Positions 1 through 8,052 of a stretch of DNA of 64,000 nt are shown piece after piece (position 1 is the stretch's first letter; each line of letters opens with the position of its first letter). Under the pieces are notes generated by a model that was given only the letters and a program-made list of their open reading frames with translations, did not search any database and had not been told where the DNA came from. The stretch is taken from assembly GCA_045540115.1 (NCBI GenBank), contig JAZQGR010000056.1, positions 1 through 64,000 on the forward strand, read 5' to 3'. The stretch is from Colimorpha_A sp045540115 (GTDB lineage Bacteria; Bacillota; Clostridia; Oscillospirales; CAG-272). A program made the position numbers and the translations under genes.

Positions 1-150
1 CAATGTATCTTTTTACTAACTTTTCTTACTCGTGTAAGAAAAGTTACAAAAGAACCACGCCAAGGTGACAACGGGTTTGAATTTTGCCTTCGCAAAATTC
101 CGCACACGTTTTCCCCTTTGGAAACCCCTTTCGATTTAACGAAGACGCGC
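1..150. other. Gene-free left edge with hairpins
   Basis: I see no gene here. Two perfect hairpins are visible. One at 18-45 has a 12-bp stem around TCGT. The other at 79-100 has a 9-bp stem around CTTC. A palindromic run of CCCCTTT/AAAGGGG type follows near 113-130. If these are terminators they could close dnaA on the minus strand, but no clean T-run decides this. dnaN, the usual partner downstream of dnaA, is not within the window. Confidence 0.5.
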
Positions 151-275
151 CGCGTTATTAGCCTTCCCCTTGGGGAAGGGGGACCGCGGTAGCGGTGGAT
201 GAGGTGTTACAAAACGATGTAACACTGTTTTATTGCGGGCGACCAATGGTCGCCCCTACAGGGACGTTTAAACGC
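150..275. repeat. Palindromic repeats, family B then family A
   Basis: A family-B unit lies at 161-207: head CCTTCCCCTTGGGGAAGG, core GACCGCGGTAGCGGT, tail GGATGAGGTG. It is followed by the linker AACGATGTAACACTG and a family-A unit at 237-260 with stem GGGCGACC/GGTCGCCC and tail CCTACA. This B-linker-A order recurs through the window. The unit abuts the 3' end of dnaA. Confidence 0.85.
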
Positions 276-278
276 TTA

Positions 279-1679
279 TCAACGCTTCTTGATCTTATTT
301 ATAAGCTCTTTGATCTCGTTATCGAATGCAGGCTCGGTTGCCATACGCTTTTCGACGGTTTCGATGGAGTTGATTATCGTCGTATGGTCGCGTCCGAACA
401 CGCGTCCTATCGCGGGGAGGGAACGGTCGGTTAGCTTTTTGATAACGTAGACCGAAATATGTCTTGCCGACGCGATATTGCTTGTTCTTTTTCTGCTCTT
501 GAGGTCCTCGACCGTGATTCCATACTTCTGAGAGACCATCGAAAGGATCTTATCGATAGTAACTGTGACGGGCTCGGAGCCTACTACCTGATCTGAGATG
601 CATCTTATCGCGAGGTCGACCGAGACCTCTGCGCCTGTAAGAATGCACTGTGCCGAAATTCTCTTGACCGCTCCCTCAAGCTGACGGACGTTATCGGTCA
701 GGTTTTCTGCAATGTAGTTTATAACCTCCTCGGGGAAGGTAACGCCGAGCTTTTCGACCTTTTTCTTGACGATTGCGGCACGAAGCTCGAAATCGGGGGG
801 ATTGATATCCGCGATGATTCCGCCCTCAAATCTTGTACGCAGGCGCTCCTCGAGTCGCTCAATATCACGCGGCGGAAGGTCTGAAACGAGGATTATCTGC
901 TTTCCGTTTTCATAGAGCTGGTTGAAGGTATTGAAAAATTCCTCCTGAGTCGACGCTTTGCCTGCGATGAACTGAATATCGTCGATAAGCAGAACGTCCG
1001 CTTGGCGGTATTTTTCGCGAAATTCGTGAGTAAGGTCGCGGGAAAGCGAATCGATCATCTGATTCGTAAATTCCTCGCCCTTGACGTAAACGACCTTATA
1101 CGACGGGAAATTTTCCTTCAGACGGTTAGCTATCGCATATAGAAGATGTGTCTTACCAAGTCCCGACGGGCCGTAGATAAAGAGAGGATTTGCCTGACGC
1201 GCCGGGTGATTGGCAACCGACTGCGCTGCCGCGTGAGCAAATTTATTTGATTCACCGACAACGAAGGAATCAAAGGTAAATTCAGCAAACGCCTGCGGTA
1301 CTGCAGCGCGGTTAAGCACCTTATTTTCGCCGACAGTAGAATAAATTTCGGTTTTGACCTCGCTCTTTTCGGCTGCCGCCTCGATCTTTTCCGTCGTCTC
1401 TCTTTCATTCTGCTGGGAACGAACCGAGACGCTCACCTGAAAGCCGATCACCTCAAAAAGAGCCTCTTTAATTTTATCGAGATATCTTGCGCAAACGATA
1501 TCGCGCTTGAAATCGGATTTTGCCATAAATACGGCGGTATCGTTTGAAAGAACGGTCATTCGAAGGTCGGAAAACCACAGCTTCATAACGATATCGTCAT
1601 AGCCGTTTATCTCCTGGAGCTTGTCCTTTACAAGCGACCAAATCTCATCAAATTGGTTGTTATCGTTTATATTTATCAT
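279..1679 (-). CDS. dnaA: Chromosomal replication initiator protein DnaA
   Basis: DnaA opens the replication origin as an ATP-bound oligomer and loads the helicase. The product is 466 aa, a normal length. Domain I occupies about residues 1-85. A short acidic linker follows. The AAA+ domain has Walker A GPSGLGKTH (about 170-178) and Walker B LLIDDIQF (about 230-237). The C-terminal DNA-binding domain has the signature GRDHTT near residue 430. The reading frame stays open to 1904, but that extension runs through AT-rich DNA and a family-A repeat. The ATG at 1679 begins the conserved domain I and is the chosen start. It is unusual that dnaN does not follow and rny lies upstream. Confidence 0.97.
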   Translation of the reverse strand: MININDNNQFDEIWSLVKDKLQEINGYDDIVMKLWFSDLRMTVLSNDTAVFMAKSDFKRDIVCARYLDKIKEALFEVIGFQVSVSVRSQQNERETTEKIEAAAEKSEVKTEIYSTVGENKVLNRAAVPQAFAEFTFDSFVVGESNKFAHAAAQSVANHPARQANPLFIYGPSGLGKTHLLYAIANRLKENFPSYKVVYVKGEEFTNQMIDSLSRDLTHEFREKYRQADVLLIDDIQFIAGKASTQEEFFNTFNQLYENGKQIILVSDLPPRDIERLEERLRTRFEGGIIADINPPDFELRAAIVKKKVEKLGVTFPEEVINYIAENLTDNVRQLEGAVKRISAQCILTGAEVSVDLAIRCISDQVVGSEPVTVTIDKILSMVSQKYGITVEDLKSRKRTSNIASARHISVYVIKKLTDRSLPAIGRVFGRDHTTIINSIETVEKRMATEPAFDNEIKELINKIKKR

Positions 1680-1825
1680 CTGAAGCCTGCTTATGATTAA
1701 AATTATAGATATATATATTATATTATATATAGGCGAAAATTTCAACAGCTGTGGATTTTTCTTTGTAATTTTTAACAAAATGTTTACAAAATAAGGGGCG
1801 TTTTGAGGAGTAAAGAAAAGTTTTT
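1680..1825. other. AT-rich region upstream of dnaA
   Basis: A run of alternating A and T (about 1700-1732) precedes dnaA, with a near DnaA-box TGTGGATTT at about 1750 (two differences from TGTGGATAA). It could be the dnaA promoter or an origin unwinding element. With no clear cluster of consensus boxes, an oriC call is not supported. Confidence 0.25.
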
Positions 1826-1950
1826 TCGGGCGAGCAATGCTCGCCCGTCCGGGTGTGATGTAACACTGTTTTTGTTCGGCGGGAGCAAGCCCCTTCCCTA
1901 CCAAAATAGAGTGAACGTCGTCTTGCCTTCCCCTGAGGGGAAGGCAAGAA
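1826..1950. repeat. Palindromic repeats, families A and B
   Basis: A family-A hairpin of the GGGCGAGC/GCTCGCCC type lies at 1827-1849. A second family-A stem (GGCGGGAGCAAGCCCC) lies at about 1879-1902. A family-B head CCTTCCCCTGAGGGGAAGG lies at about 1925-1943. The linker AATAGAGTGAACGTCGTCTTG between the last two recurs elsewhere, for example near 23770. Confidence 0.8.
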
Positions 1951-1973
1951 AACGTGGCGCGTTTTCCTAATAA

Positions 1974-2010
1974 CTAAAAAAACAAGACCTCGTTTGAGGT
2001 CTTGTTCTTT
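1974..2010 (-). terminator. Terminator of rny
   Basis: An 11-bp stem AACAAGACCTC / GAGGTCTTGTT with loop GTTT. On the minus strand it is followed by a run of T. It lies 100 bases past the rny stop. Confidence 0.85.
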
Positions 2011-2107
2011 ATAAAATAGATCGTATATAAAACGGATAAACCGGAAAATTTCTTTTCAACTCTATAAAAAATCTATTTCAAAGTGCCGAGGCACGTTAAC
2101 TTAAAGC

Positions 2108-3655
2108 TTACTTCGCGTACTCGATCGCGCGGCTTTCTCTTATAAGCTGGATCTTGATCTGTCCGGGATATTCGAGACTTCCCTCAATCTTCTTAACGAT
2201 GTCGCGTGCGGTAAGTATCATCTGATCGTCGTTTACCTCTTCGGGCTTGACCATTACGCGGATCTCGCGTCCCGCCTGAATAGCGAAGGACTTTTCAACT
2301 CCCGGGAAGGAGTTTGCAATCTCCTCGAGCTTCTGAAGACGCTTGAGATAGTTTTCAAGATCCTCGCGTCTTGCGCCCGGTCTTGCAGCCGAGATCGCGT
2401 CTGCCGCCTGAACGATCATCGCAACGATCGTCTGAGGCTCAACGTCGTTATGATGTGCCTCGATCGCGTGGATTACGTCACGGTTTTCCTTATACTTTCT
2501 TGCGATATCAACACCAATCTGTACGTGAGATCCCTCGACCTCCTGAGTCATCGACTTACCGATGTCGTGGAGAAGTCCCGCGCGCTTGGCAAGGGTGCTG
2601 TCGACGCCGAGCTCATCGGCGATGATACCTGCTATATGTGCGACCTCAATAGAGTGGTCAAGCACGTTCTGACCGTAGCTTGTACGGTAGCGGAGGCGTC
2701 CGAGGAGTTTAACAAGCTCGTTATTGAGTCCGTGGACTCCCGTTTCAAAGGTAGCCCTTTCGCCTGCCTGTTTGATAATTCCTTCAACCTCCTTGCGAGC
2801 CTTTTCAACCGTTTCCTCAATTCTGGTCGGATGAATACGTCCGTCAAGGATAAGCTTTTCAAGTGCAAGGCGCGCAATTTCGCGTCTTACGGGATCGAAG
2901 CAGGATACTGTGATTGCTTCGGGCGTGTCGTCTATGATAAGGTCGACACCTGTCATTGTTTCGATCGTTCTGATGTTACGTCCTTCGCGTCCGATGATTC
3001 GTCCCTTCATATCGTCGTTCGGGAGAGCGACAACGGAGACGGTTGCCTCAGAAACGTGGTCGGATGCGCATCTCTGAATTGCAAGGGAGATAATTTCTCT
3101 TGCTTTTCTGTCTGCGTCCTCCTTGAGCTGGGATTCGATCTCGACGATCTTCATTACAGCCTCGTGCTTTGCGTCGCTTTCGATCTGGCGAACAAGCTCA
3201 TCCTTCGCTTCCTCGCGGGAAAGACCAGCGATCGCCTCGAGCTTCGTCAGCTGCTGCTGACGGATCTCCTCGGTCTTAGCCATGAGGTCTTCCTGCTCCT
3301 TGATCTTGGTACGGAGAACCTCTTCCTTGCGCTCGTAGCTTTCAACCTTTTTGTCGAGAGTTTCTTCACGCTGTGCGACGCGTCGTTCAAGACGTGTTAC
3401 TTCATTTCTGCGCTCGCGTAGCTCTTTTTCAAACTCGTTTTTATCCTTAATGATCTTCTCTTTCGCTTCAAGCAGAGCTTCCTTTTTGAGGGTTTCGGCG
3501 GTCTTTTCGCCTTCCTCTATTATCCTCTTTGCTTCAAGCTCGGCAGATCCGATCTTGGCTTCAGATATCTTCTTACGGAAAAGTATTCCGGAAAATATTC
3601 CTATTACAAGTCCAACTGCGGCTCCGACAAGGCAGATGATTACTTTCGTTATCAT
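2108..3655 (-). CDS. rny: Ribonuclease Y
   Basis: RNase Y is the membrane-anchored endoribonuclease that starts mRNA decay in many Gram-positive bacteria. The 515-aa product has the full family layout. There is one N-terminal membrane helix (about residues 5-25) and a long charged coiled coil (about 30-200). The KH domain carries GRIIGREGRNIRT, and the HD domain has the metal-binding motif LLHDIGKS. It ends with the conserved IREXRAXEYAK-like tail. A strong AGGAGGTG ribosome binding site precedes the ATG. It appears to be a single-gene unit with its own terminator. Confidence 0.97.
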   Translation of the reverse strand: MITKVIICLVGAAVGLVIGIFSGILFRKKISEAKIGSAELEAKRIIEEGEKTAETLKKEALLEAKEKIIKDKNEFEKELRERRNEVTRLERRVAQREETLDKKVESYERKEEVLRTKIKEQEDLMAKTEEIRQQQLTKLEAIAGLSREEAKDELVRQIESDAKHEAVMKIVEIESQLKEDADRKAREIISLAIQRCASDHVSEATVSVVALPNDDMKGRIIGREGRNIRTIETMTGVDLIIDDTPEAITVSCFDPVRREIARLALEKLILDGRIHPTRIEETVEKARKEVEGIIKQAGERATFETGVHGLNNELVKLLGRLRYRTSYGQNVLDHSIEVAHIAGIIADELGVDSTLAKRAGLLHDIGKSMTQEVEGSHVQIGVDIARKYKENRDVIHAIEAHHNDVEPQTIVAMIVQAADAISAARPGARREDLENYLKRLQKLEEIANSFPGVEKSFAIQAGREIRVMVKPEEVNDDQMILTARDIVKKIEGSLEYPGQIKIQLIRESRAIEYAK

Positions 3656-3894
3656 AATACACCTCCTTGTATATTAGTATTATATAATTTTGTATGTATA
3701 CGAAATAGTAATACTTATACAAATTATATTATAATAAAAATATGTAGAATTGTCAAGGGCAGGAGTGAATGTTTTTTAGTTTGTTATAACTTTCTTTCAT
3801 TATTATATATAGAAAGCCCGAAAAACGGGCAATCAATGGTCGCCCGCTCAAAAACGTGCCGATTTTTTTTACCGGCTCAACCGACAAAAAATTC
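3656..3894. other. Divergent intergenic region, rny / TIM-barrel gene
   Basis: AT-rich spacer carrying the rny upstream region. A degenerate family-A repeat (GGGCAATCAATGGTCGCCCG) lies near 3827-3846. No gene is seen. Confidence 0.5.
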
Positions 3895-3922
3895 TTGACT
3901 AATTTTCAAAATCGTTTATAAT
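3895..3922 (+). promoter_or_regulatory. Sigma-A-type promoter for the 3968 gene
   Basis: TTGACT (3895-3900) and TATAAT (3917-3922) are separated by 16 bases. The ribosome binding site AGGAGG lies just before the ATG at 3968. Confidence 0.7.
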
Positions 3923-3967
3923 CAAATTAAGGCTAAAGCTTTTAATCAAAATTTCAGGAGGCAAAAT

Positions 3968-4732
3968 ATGAAGATTGGAATTTGTACGGGAATTGAAAAT
4001 CTCGAGCTTTGCATAAGCTCCGGCGCGGATTTTGTTGAGGTGAACAACACAGCCTTATCGAAAATGAGCGATGAGAAATTTGAATCGGCACTTGAGCTTG
4101 CAAACAAATATCCCGGCGCGGTCTACTCCTGCAACTGTCTGATCCCGGGTGATATACGTCTGACGGGTGATAACGTTTCCTACGATGAGATCACGGAATT
4201 TTGCGAAATGAGCTTCGAGCGTTTTGCAAGGCTCGGCGGAAAGGTGCTTGTTTTCGGCTCGGCGAAGGCGAAAAACGTGCCCGACGGCTTTTCGCGCGAA
4301 AAGGCGATGGAGCAGATCGTGAAAAGTACTCGGATATTCGGGGACGTTGCGGCTAAATTCGGACAGACGGTCGTCATCGAGCCTCTTTGCTATGCGGAGG
4401 CGAATATTATCAACCTTGTAAGCGAATCAAAGCAGCTTTCCGAGCTGTCCGGACGCGAGAACGTGAAGGCACACGTCGATTTTTACCATCTGATGCAAAA
4501 CGGTGAAACCCTGACCGAGCTTAAAAAATATGCGGGCGACCTCGGTCACGTTCACATAGCGAGTCCTGTTCTACGTACGATGCCGACCTTTGATGACGGA
4601 GCAAATTACAAGGATTTCTTTAATATAATTAAGGAAGGAAATCCGAATCAAACCGTTTCATACGAGGGAAAAACCGTATTTGAAGAAGAAAAGCTGAGCG
4701 CGATGTTCTCCTTTCTTAAAGGTCTTTGCTAA
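3968..4732 (+). CDS. Sugar phosphate isomerase/epimerase-like TIM-barrel protein
   Basis: 254 aa, typical of the AP-endonuclease-2 / xylose-isomerase-like TIM-barrel superfamily. Metal-ligand positions can be seen: Glu in VVIEPLC (about 138), Asp-His in HVDFYH (about 167-171), His in HVHIASP, and Glu in SYEGK near the end. Members isomerise or epimerise sugars, inositols or sugar acids; the substrate cannot be told from sequence. It is preceded by AGGAGG and its own promoter. It lies just ahead of the PerR-like gene, with about 100 bases and a separate promoter between them. Confidence 0.8.
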   Translation: MKIGICTGIENLELCISSGADFVEVNNTALSKMSDEKFESALELANKYPGAVYSCNCLIPGDIRLTGDNVSYDEITEFCEMSFERFARLGGKVLVFGSAKAKNVPDGFSREKAMEQIVKSTRIFGDVAAKFGQTVVIEPLCYAEANIINLVSESKQLSELSGRENVKAHVDFYHLMQNGETLTELKKYAGDLGHVHIASPVLRTMPTFDDGANYKDFFNIIKEGNPNQTVSYEGKTVFEEEKLSAMFSFLKGLC

Positions 4733-4775
4733 GTAAAAAACACCTCGAAAAATTTTTTTGAAAAATTTTTAAAAA

Positions 4776-4817
4776 ACTATTGACATTCAGTATTAATTAG
4801 TATATAATATCAATAGT
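4776..4817 (+). promoter_or_regulatory. Promoter with overlapping inverted repeat, PerR-like gene
   Basis: Consensus -35 TTGACA (4780-4785) and -10 TATAAT (4803-4808) with a 17-base spacer. An 8-bp perfect inverted repeat, ACTATTGA (4776-4783) and TCAATAGT (4810-4817), brackets the promoter, so bound protein would block polymerase. It does not match the standard 7-1-7 Per/Fur box. Autoregulation is an inference. Confidence 0.7.
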
Positions 4818-4835
4818 AAGAAGTGAGGTGAACGA

Positions 4836-5237
4836 ATGAAGAAAAGAAATACGCTTCAAAAATCGATCATTCTCGATGCACTTAAGGACTTTATGGGAAA
4901 GCACCCGACGCCGAATGAGGTGTATGAGTATGTTCACGAAAAGCACCCCTCGATAAGCCGAGCGACCGTGTTCCGCGTGCTTGCCGGCGAGGTCGAGGAC
5001 GGAACGGCGCAGAGAGTATACGCTCCGGATTCGACTCTCAGATACGAATACGGAACGCGGAAGCATTATCACGTTTCCTGCCGCGTTTGCGGAAAGGTAG
5101 AAGATGTCGAAATGCCGTACCAGTACGGTCTTGAAGAAATAGCCGAAGGGCTTAACGGCTTCAAAGTCGAGCATCACATCGTCGAGTTTATCGGACTCTG
5201 CCCCGACTGTGTCGGTCATGAATCCGAAAACATATAA
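4836..5237 (+). CDS. Fur-family transcriptional regulator, PerR-like
   Basis: 133-aa metalloregulator with an N-terminal winged helix (about residues 1-75). Two CxxC pairs (CRVC and CPDC) form the structural zinc site. The regulatory metal site keeps His-Tyr-His (about 82-84). The Asp equivalent to PerR D104 is present in KVEDVE, and Asp here (not Glu) is linked to peroxide sensing in PerR. The position matching PerR D85 is Glu (RYEYG), which is Fur-like, so the assignment is PerR-like but not certain. Reverse rubrerythrin and rubredoxin genes follow directly, which supports peroxide control. RBS GTGAGGTG. Confidence 0.87.
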   Translation: MKKRNTLQKSIILDALKDFMGKHPTPNEVYEYVHEKHPSISRATVFRVLAGEVEDGTAQRVYAPDSTLRYEYGTRKHYHVSCRVCGKVEDVEMPYQYGLEEIAEGLNGFKVEHHIVEFIGLCPDCVGHESENI

Positions 5238-5276
5238 AATAAAAAAATAAATTTTAATTAAAGTGAGGAAAAAATT

Positions 5277-5861
5277 ATGAAATTCGTTTGCACAGTTTGC
5301 GGTTACGTTCACGAGGGAGACGCTGCTCCCGAAAAGTGTCCGGTATGTAAGGTTCCGGCATCCAAGTTTAAGGTAATGGAAGAGAATGCTGCTCTTGCCG
5401 CTGAGCATGAGTACGCTATCTACGCAAAGACCGTTAAGAATAACCCCGATATCTCAGATGAAGATAAGAAGTACATCTTTGACCAGCTTATGGCTAACTT
5501 CAACGGCGAGTGCTCCGAGGTTGGTATGTATCTCTGCATGGCAAGAATCGCACACAGAGAAGGCTACCCTGAGATCGGTCTCTACTGGGAAAAGGCAGCA
5601 TGGGAAGAAGCAGAGCACGCAGCAAAGTTTGCAGAGCTTCTCGGTGAGGACCTCGAGCCTAACATGAAGGCAACCACCAAGGATAACCTCGCATGGCGCG
5701 TTGACTGTGAGTACGGCGCTACCGCAGGCAAGTTCGATCTTGCTAAGTGCGCAAAGAAGAACAATCTCGACGCTATCCACGATACCGTTCACGAAATGGC
5801 TCGCGACGAAGCAAGACACGGTAAGGCTCTTGAAGGACTTCTCAACAGATACTTCAAGTAA
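5277..5861 (+). CDS. Reverse rubrerythrin (rubredoxin domain N-terminal)
   Basis: 194 aa. The rubredoxin-like iron site comes first (C5-x2-C8 and C21-x2-C24), followed by a ferritin-like di-iron four-helix domain. That domain has the ligand motifs FNGECSEVGMY, EEAEHAAKF and ARDEARHGKAL. In classical rubrerythrin the order is the opposite. Clostridial reverse rubrerythrins reduce H2O2 (and O2) with electrons from rubredoxin and NADH-rubredoxin reductase. The codon use is that of a highly expressed gene. It follows the PerR-like gene by 39 bases and runs into the next gene with a 3-base gap. Confidence 0.95.
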   Translation: MKFVCTVCGYVHEGDAAPEKCPVCKVPASKFKVMEENAALAAEHEYAIYAKTVKNNPDISDEDKKYIFDQLMANFNGECSEVGMYLCMARIAHREGYPEIGLYWEKAAWEEAEHAAKFAELLGEDLEPNMKATTKDNLAWRVDCEYGATAGKFDLAKCAKKNNLDAIHDTVHEMARDEARHGKALEGLLNRYFK

Positions 5862-5864
5862 TCT

Positions 5865-6185
5865 ATGAAGAAAACCAAAAACAGAAATAAGTCCGGCGTG
5901 AAAACGGCAATAATAACCGCTGTTGTATGCGTTGTGTGTATTGTGGGGCTGGTTTTGTTGGCTCAAAGCGATAAAACGATAACATCTGACGAAGCATATA
6001 AAATAGTTCTTAAGGACCTTGGCTTAACGGCAGATCAGTTGAGCGATCCTCATATTCACAAAGGGACTTATAAAAATCATTCCTGCTACAATATATACGT
6101 TACTGTGAACGGAGAGTCATTGACCTACGTTGTTTCTACAAAGGGCGAGATATTGTATAAGGGTGAGGGCGGTCATAGCCATTGA
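5865..6185 (+). CDS. Membrane-anchored PepSY-domain protein
   Basis: 106 aa. A basic N-terminus precedes one membrane helix (about residues 12-33). A single PepSY-like domain follows, starting TSDEAYKIVLKDLGL and ending LTYVVSTKGEIL. PepSY domains occur in peptidase propeptides and in small exported proteins; the partner here is unknown. It starts 3 bases after the rubrerythrin stop, so it is translationally tied to the peroxide module. Its placement between rubrerythrin and rubredoxin is unusual. Confidence 0.75.
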   Translation: MKKTKNRNKSGVKTAIITAVVCVVCIVGLVLLAQSDKTITSDEAYKIVLKDLGLTADQLSDPHIHKGTYKNHSCYNIYVTVNGESLTYVVSTKGEILYKGEGGHSH

Positions 6186-6262
6186 TCCGGCTTTCCGCAG
6201 ACTGTTTGTTAAGAAATATAGCGCTTTTATAACAACTTTTTAAAGAAATAAGAGGTAAAAAA

Positions 6263-6415
6263 ATGGTATACGTTTGTCCCTGCGGATACGAATATGATCC
6301 TGCGCTTGGCGATCCCGATAACGGCGTAGCACCCGGTACTCCTTGGGAAGAGGTTCCCGAGGATTGGGTATGCCCCACCTGCGGTCTCGGCAAGGAAGTA
6401 TTCGAGGAAGCATAA
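6263..6415 (+). CDS. Rubredoxin with a C-X-C first knuckle
   Basis: 50-aa one-iron electron carrier that would feed electrons to the reverse rubrerythrin. It shows the family core (YEYDP, GDPDNGVAPGT, DWVCPTCG) and the second CxxC pair at C37 and C40. The first pair reads VCPCGY (C5, C7), with only one residue between the cysteines where rubredoxins normally have two. RBS AGAGGT lies 7 bases before the ATG. It is too short for a default ORF filter but clearly a gene. Confidence 0.92.
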   Translation: MVYVCPCGYEYDPALGDPDNGVAPGTPWEEVPEDWVCPTCGLGKEVFEEA

Positions 6416-6480
6416 TAAGAAAAAAACAGAAACACCCGACATCGCCTAAAAACGATTTTTCGCCCTGCCGGATGTAAAAC

Positions 6481-6512
6481 AAACGGCAGAGGAAAAACCT
6501 TTGCCGTTTTTA
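6481..6512 (+). terminator. Terminator after the rubredoxin gene
   Basis: Stem AAACGGCAGAGG / CCTTTGCCGTTT with loop AAAAA, followed by TTAATT. It ends the PerR-rubrerythrin-rubredoxin unit and is 60 bases past the rubredoxin stop. Confidence 0.75.
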
Positions 6513-6534
6513 ATTAAATGAAAGGAGAAAACAT

Positions 6535-7167
6535 ATGTTAAAGAAGAAATTTTTACTATCAGCATCAATCGTTCTGATCATCAGCGTGCTTGCAATGATG
6601 ATCTCCGCTGCGCCGCTGGTCAAGGATCTGACATCAGCGAAAATCAGCGCAAATGAAGCAGAAAATATCGCGCTTGAAAAAATTGGTCTTGCGCGTGAAA
6701 ATATAAGATTCGAACGCACAGAGATCGACCGCGAAAGAGGAAAGCTCGTTTGGGAAGTTGAATTTGAGTATGAGAATAAGGAATATTCCTTTGAGATCGA
6801 CGCAATTACGGGCAAGATCCTCCACGAGGAGATCGAGCAGGAGAAAAGACCTCCGCTTCAGTCAACCGAAGCGCCCGTAACTGAGCCTCCGGCAACCGAG
6901 CCGCCTGTTACGGAACCGCCGGCAACAGAGCAGACTCCTGATAAGCCCGTATCTACCGAGATCACGCGTGATGATGCGACAAATATCGCACTTAAAGACG
7001 CAGGATTTGCACGCGAGCAGGTTCGCGACCTTGAGGTAGAAAAGGACTACGAGCGCGGCACCCTCGTTTATGAGGTCGAATTTGAGCACGAAAGAAAAGA
7101 GTATAGCTACGAAATCCGCGTAAGCGATGGAAAAATCCTCACTCGCTCAGTCGAAAACGACGATTGA
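6535..7167 (+). CDS. Exported protein with two PepSY domains
   Basis: 210 aa. An N-terminal hydrophobic signal or anchor (about residues 6-27) is followed by a PepSY domain (ISANEAENIALEKIGL to ITGKILHEE). Next comes a Pro/Thr/Glu linker of repeated EPPATEPPVT units (about 105-140). A second PepSY domain follows (ITRDDATNIALKDAGF to SDGKILTRS). The two domains are clearly homologous, suggesting internal duplication. RBS AAAGGAG. Function unknown; possibly an extracytoplasmic inhibitor or ligand-binding protein. Confidence 0.85.
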   Translation: MLKKKFLLSASIVLIISVLAMMISAAPLVKDLTSAKISANEAENIALEKIGLARENIRFERTEIDRERGKLVWEVEFEYENKEYSFEIDAITGKILHEEIEQEKRPPLQSTEAPVTEPPATEPPVTEPPATEQTPDKPVSTEITRDDATNIALKDAGFAREQVRDLEVEKDYERGTLVYEVEFEHERKEYSYEIRVSDGKILTRSVENDD

Positions 7168-7176
7168 GCGCATAAA

Positions 7177-7207
7177 TAAAAGCAGAGCTTCGGCTCTGCT
7201 TTTTATA
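7177..7207. terminator. Bidirectional terminator
   Basis: Hairpin AAAAGCAGAG / CTCTGCTTTT with loop CTTCGG-like, A-rich on the left and T-rich on the right. It serves both convergent genes (6535 plus and 7203 minus). Confidence 0.85.
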
Positions 7208-7562
7208 TTTTATATATTTTAAGGGCTTTGCCTGATTTTTTTGCGAGATTGATAAGTGATTTAGTTCCCTTCGATTTTTCATCCCAAAACGCAATAACAA
7301 TATCGGAAGCCTCGACCATTTTTTTATTTCTTGCCGGCCCCGCGGCTCTTCCGTATTTATCCCATTCGGCAGGAAAAATAACGGTCTCAAAGCCCTTAAC
7401 CTCCGCATATTTTTCCGCTATCGCATCAACTCCGCTGCAATGCCCCGAAATAATTATTATTTCTTCATCGTATAATTCTTTTATGTATTCGTCAAGGCAT
7501 TTGAATATGTATTCACTGCCATGAAAATCTCTGCAACCGCCGACGGTTATTTTTATGCTCAA
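7203..7562 (-). CDS. SLOG-superfamily protein (DUF2493-like)
   Basis: 119 aa. The pattern VGGCRDF, IISGHCSGVDAIAEKYA, FPAEWDKYGRAAGPARNKKMVE and GTKSLINLAKK is that of DUF2493, a small Rossmann-like SLOG domain thought to bind nucleotide-derived ligands. Such genes are common in accessory regions and phages. It stands at the left edge of a small island with regulators and a transposase. The biochemical role is not established. Confidence 0.85.
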   Translation of the reverse strand: MSIKITVGGCRDFHGSEYIFKCLDEYIKELYDEEIIIISGHCSGVDAIAEKYAEVKGFETVIFPAEWDKYGRAAGPARNKKMVEASDIVIAFWDEKSKGTKSLINLAKKSGKALKIYKI

Positions 7563-7714
7563 AAAAGATTCCTCCGTTAATCACTTATAATATAATTTTA
7601 CAAATATAATATCACTCATAGAATAATTTGTCAATATTACAACGCCTATAGATGATTTATTATATCACCTATGGATATTATAATATTTATAATAATATTG
7701 TAAGAGGATATAAC

Positions 7715-8041
7715 GTGTCAAACAAAAGTTTTTTAGAACAAATAGGCGAAAGAGTCTATAATAAGAGAAAAAAGCAGAAATTATCACAAGCTGAATTGGC
7801 TGAAAAAATTGGCGTTTCCGTGCAGATGATCTCAAATTTGGAATGTGGTAAAAAAGCTATACGTCCGGAAAATATTGTCAAGGTATGCGAGGTGTTAAAT
7901 ATCAGCGCTGATTATTTGCTGACCGGATATACTGTTGACAATGAAATGAGTGAGATTTTGGAAAAGCTATCGAATCTTTCGCCGAGCGAAATTAAAATTA
8001 TAAATGAAATGATAGATTATATGAATAACAATAAGCGATAA
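7715..8041 (+). CDS. XRE-family transcriptional regulator
   Basis: 108 aa from a GTG start at 7715, which has AGAGGA 7 bases upstream. An in-frame ATG at 7652 lacks a ribosome binding site. The helix-turn-helix is canonical: IGERVYNKRKKQKLSQAELAEKIGVSVQMISNLECGKK. A C-terminal helical part follows (SEILEKLSNLSPSEIKIINEMIDYM). The AT-rich upstream DNA has direct repeats CCTATAG and CCTATGG (about 7645-7675) that could be operators. The gene is more AT-rich than its neighbours, which suggests acquisition. Confidence 0.88.
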   Translation: MSNKSFLEQIGERVYNKRKKQKLSQAELAEKIGVSVQMISNLECGKKAIRPENIVKVCEVLNISADYLLTGYTVDNEMSEILEKLSNLSPSEIKIINEMIDYMNNNKR

Positions 8042-8052
8042 AAGGAATTACA

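Noticed and set aside
1680..1904. N-terminal extension of DnaA by 75 residues
   Set aside because: The extension translates a family-A repeat and AT-rich upstream DNA. The conserved domain I begins at the ATG at 1679.
2450..3421. Long plus-strand reading frame opposite rny
   Set aside because: It is the antisense shadow of the strongly conserved rny gene, with no recognisable protein features or RBS.
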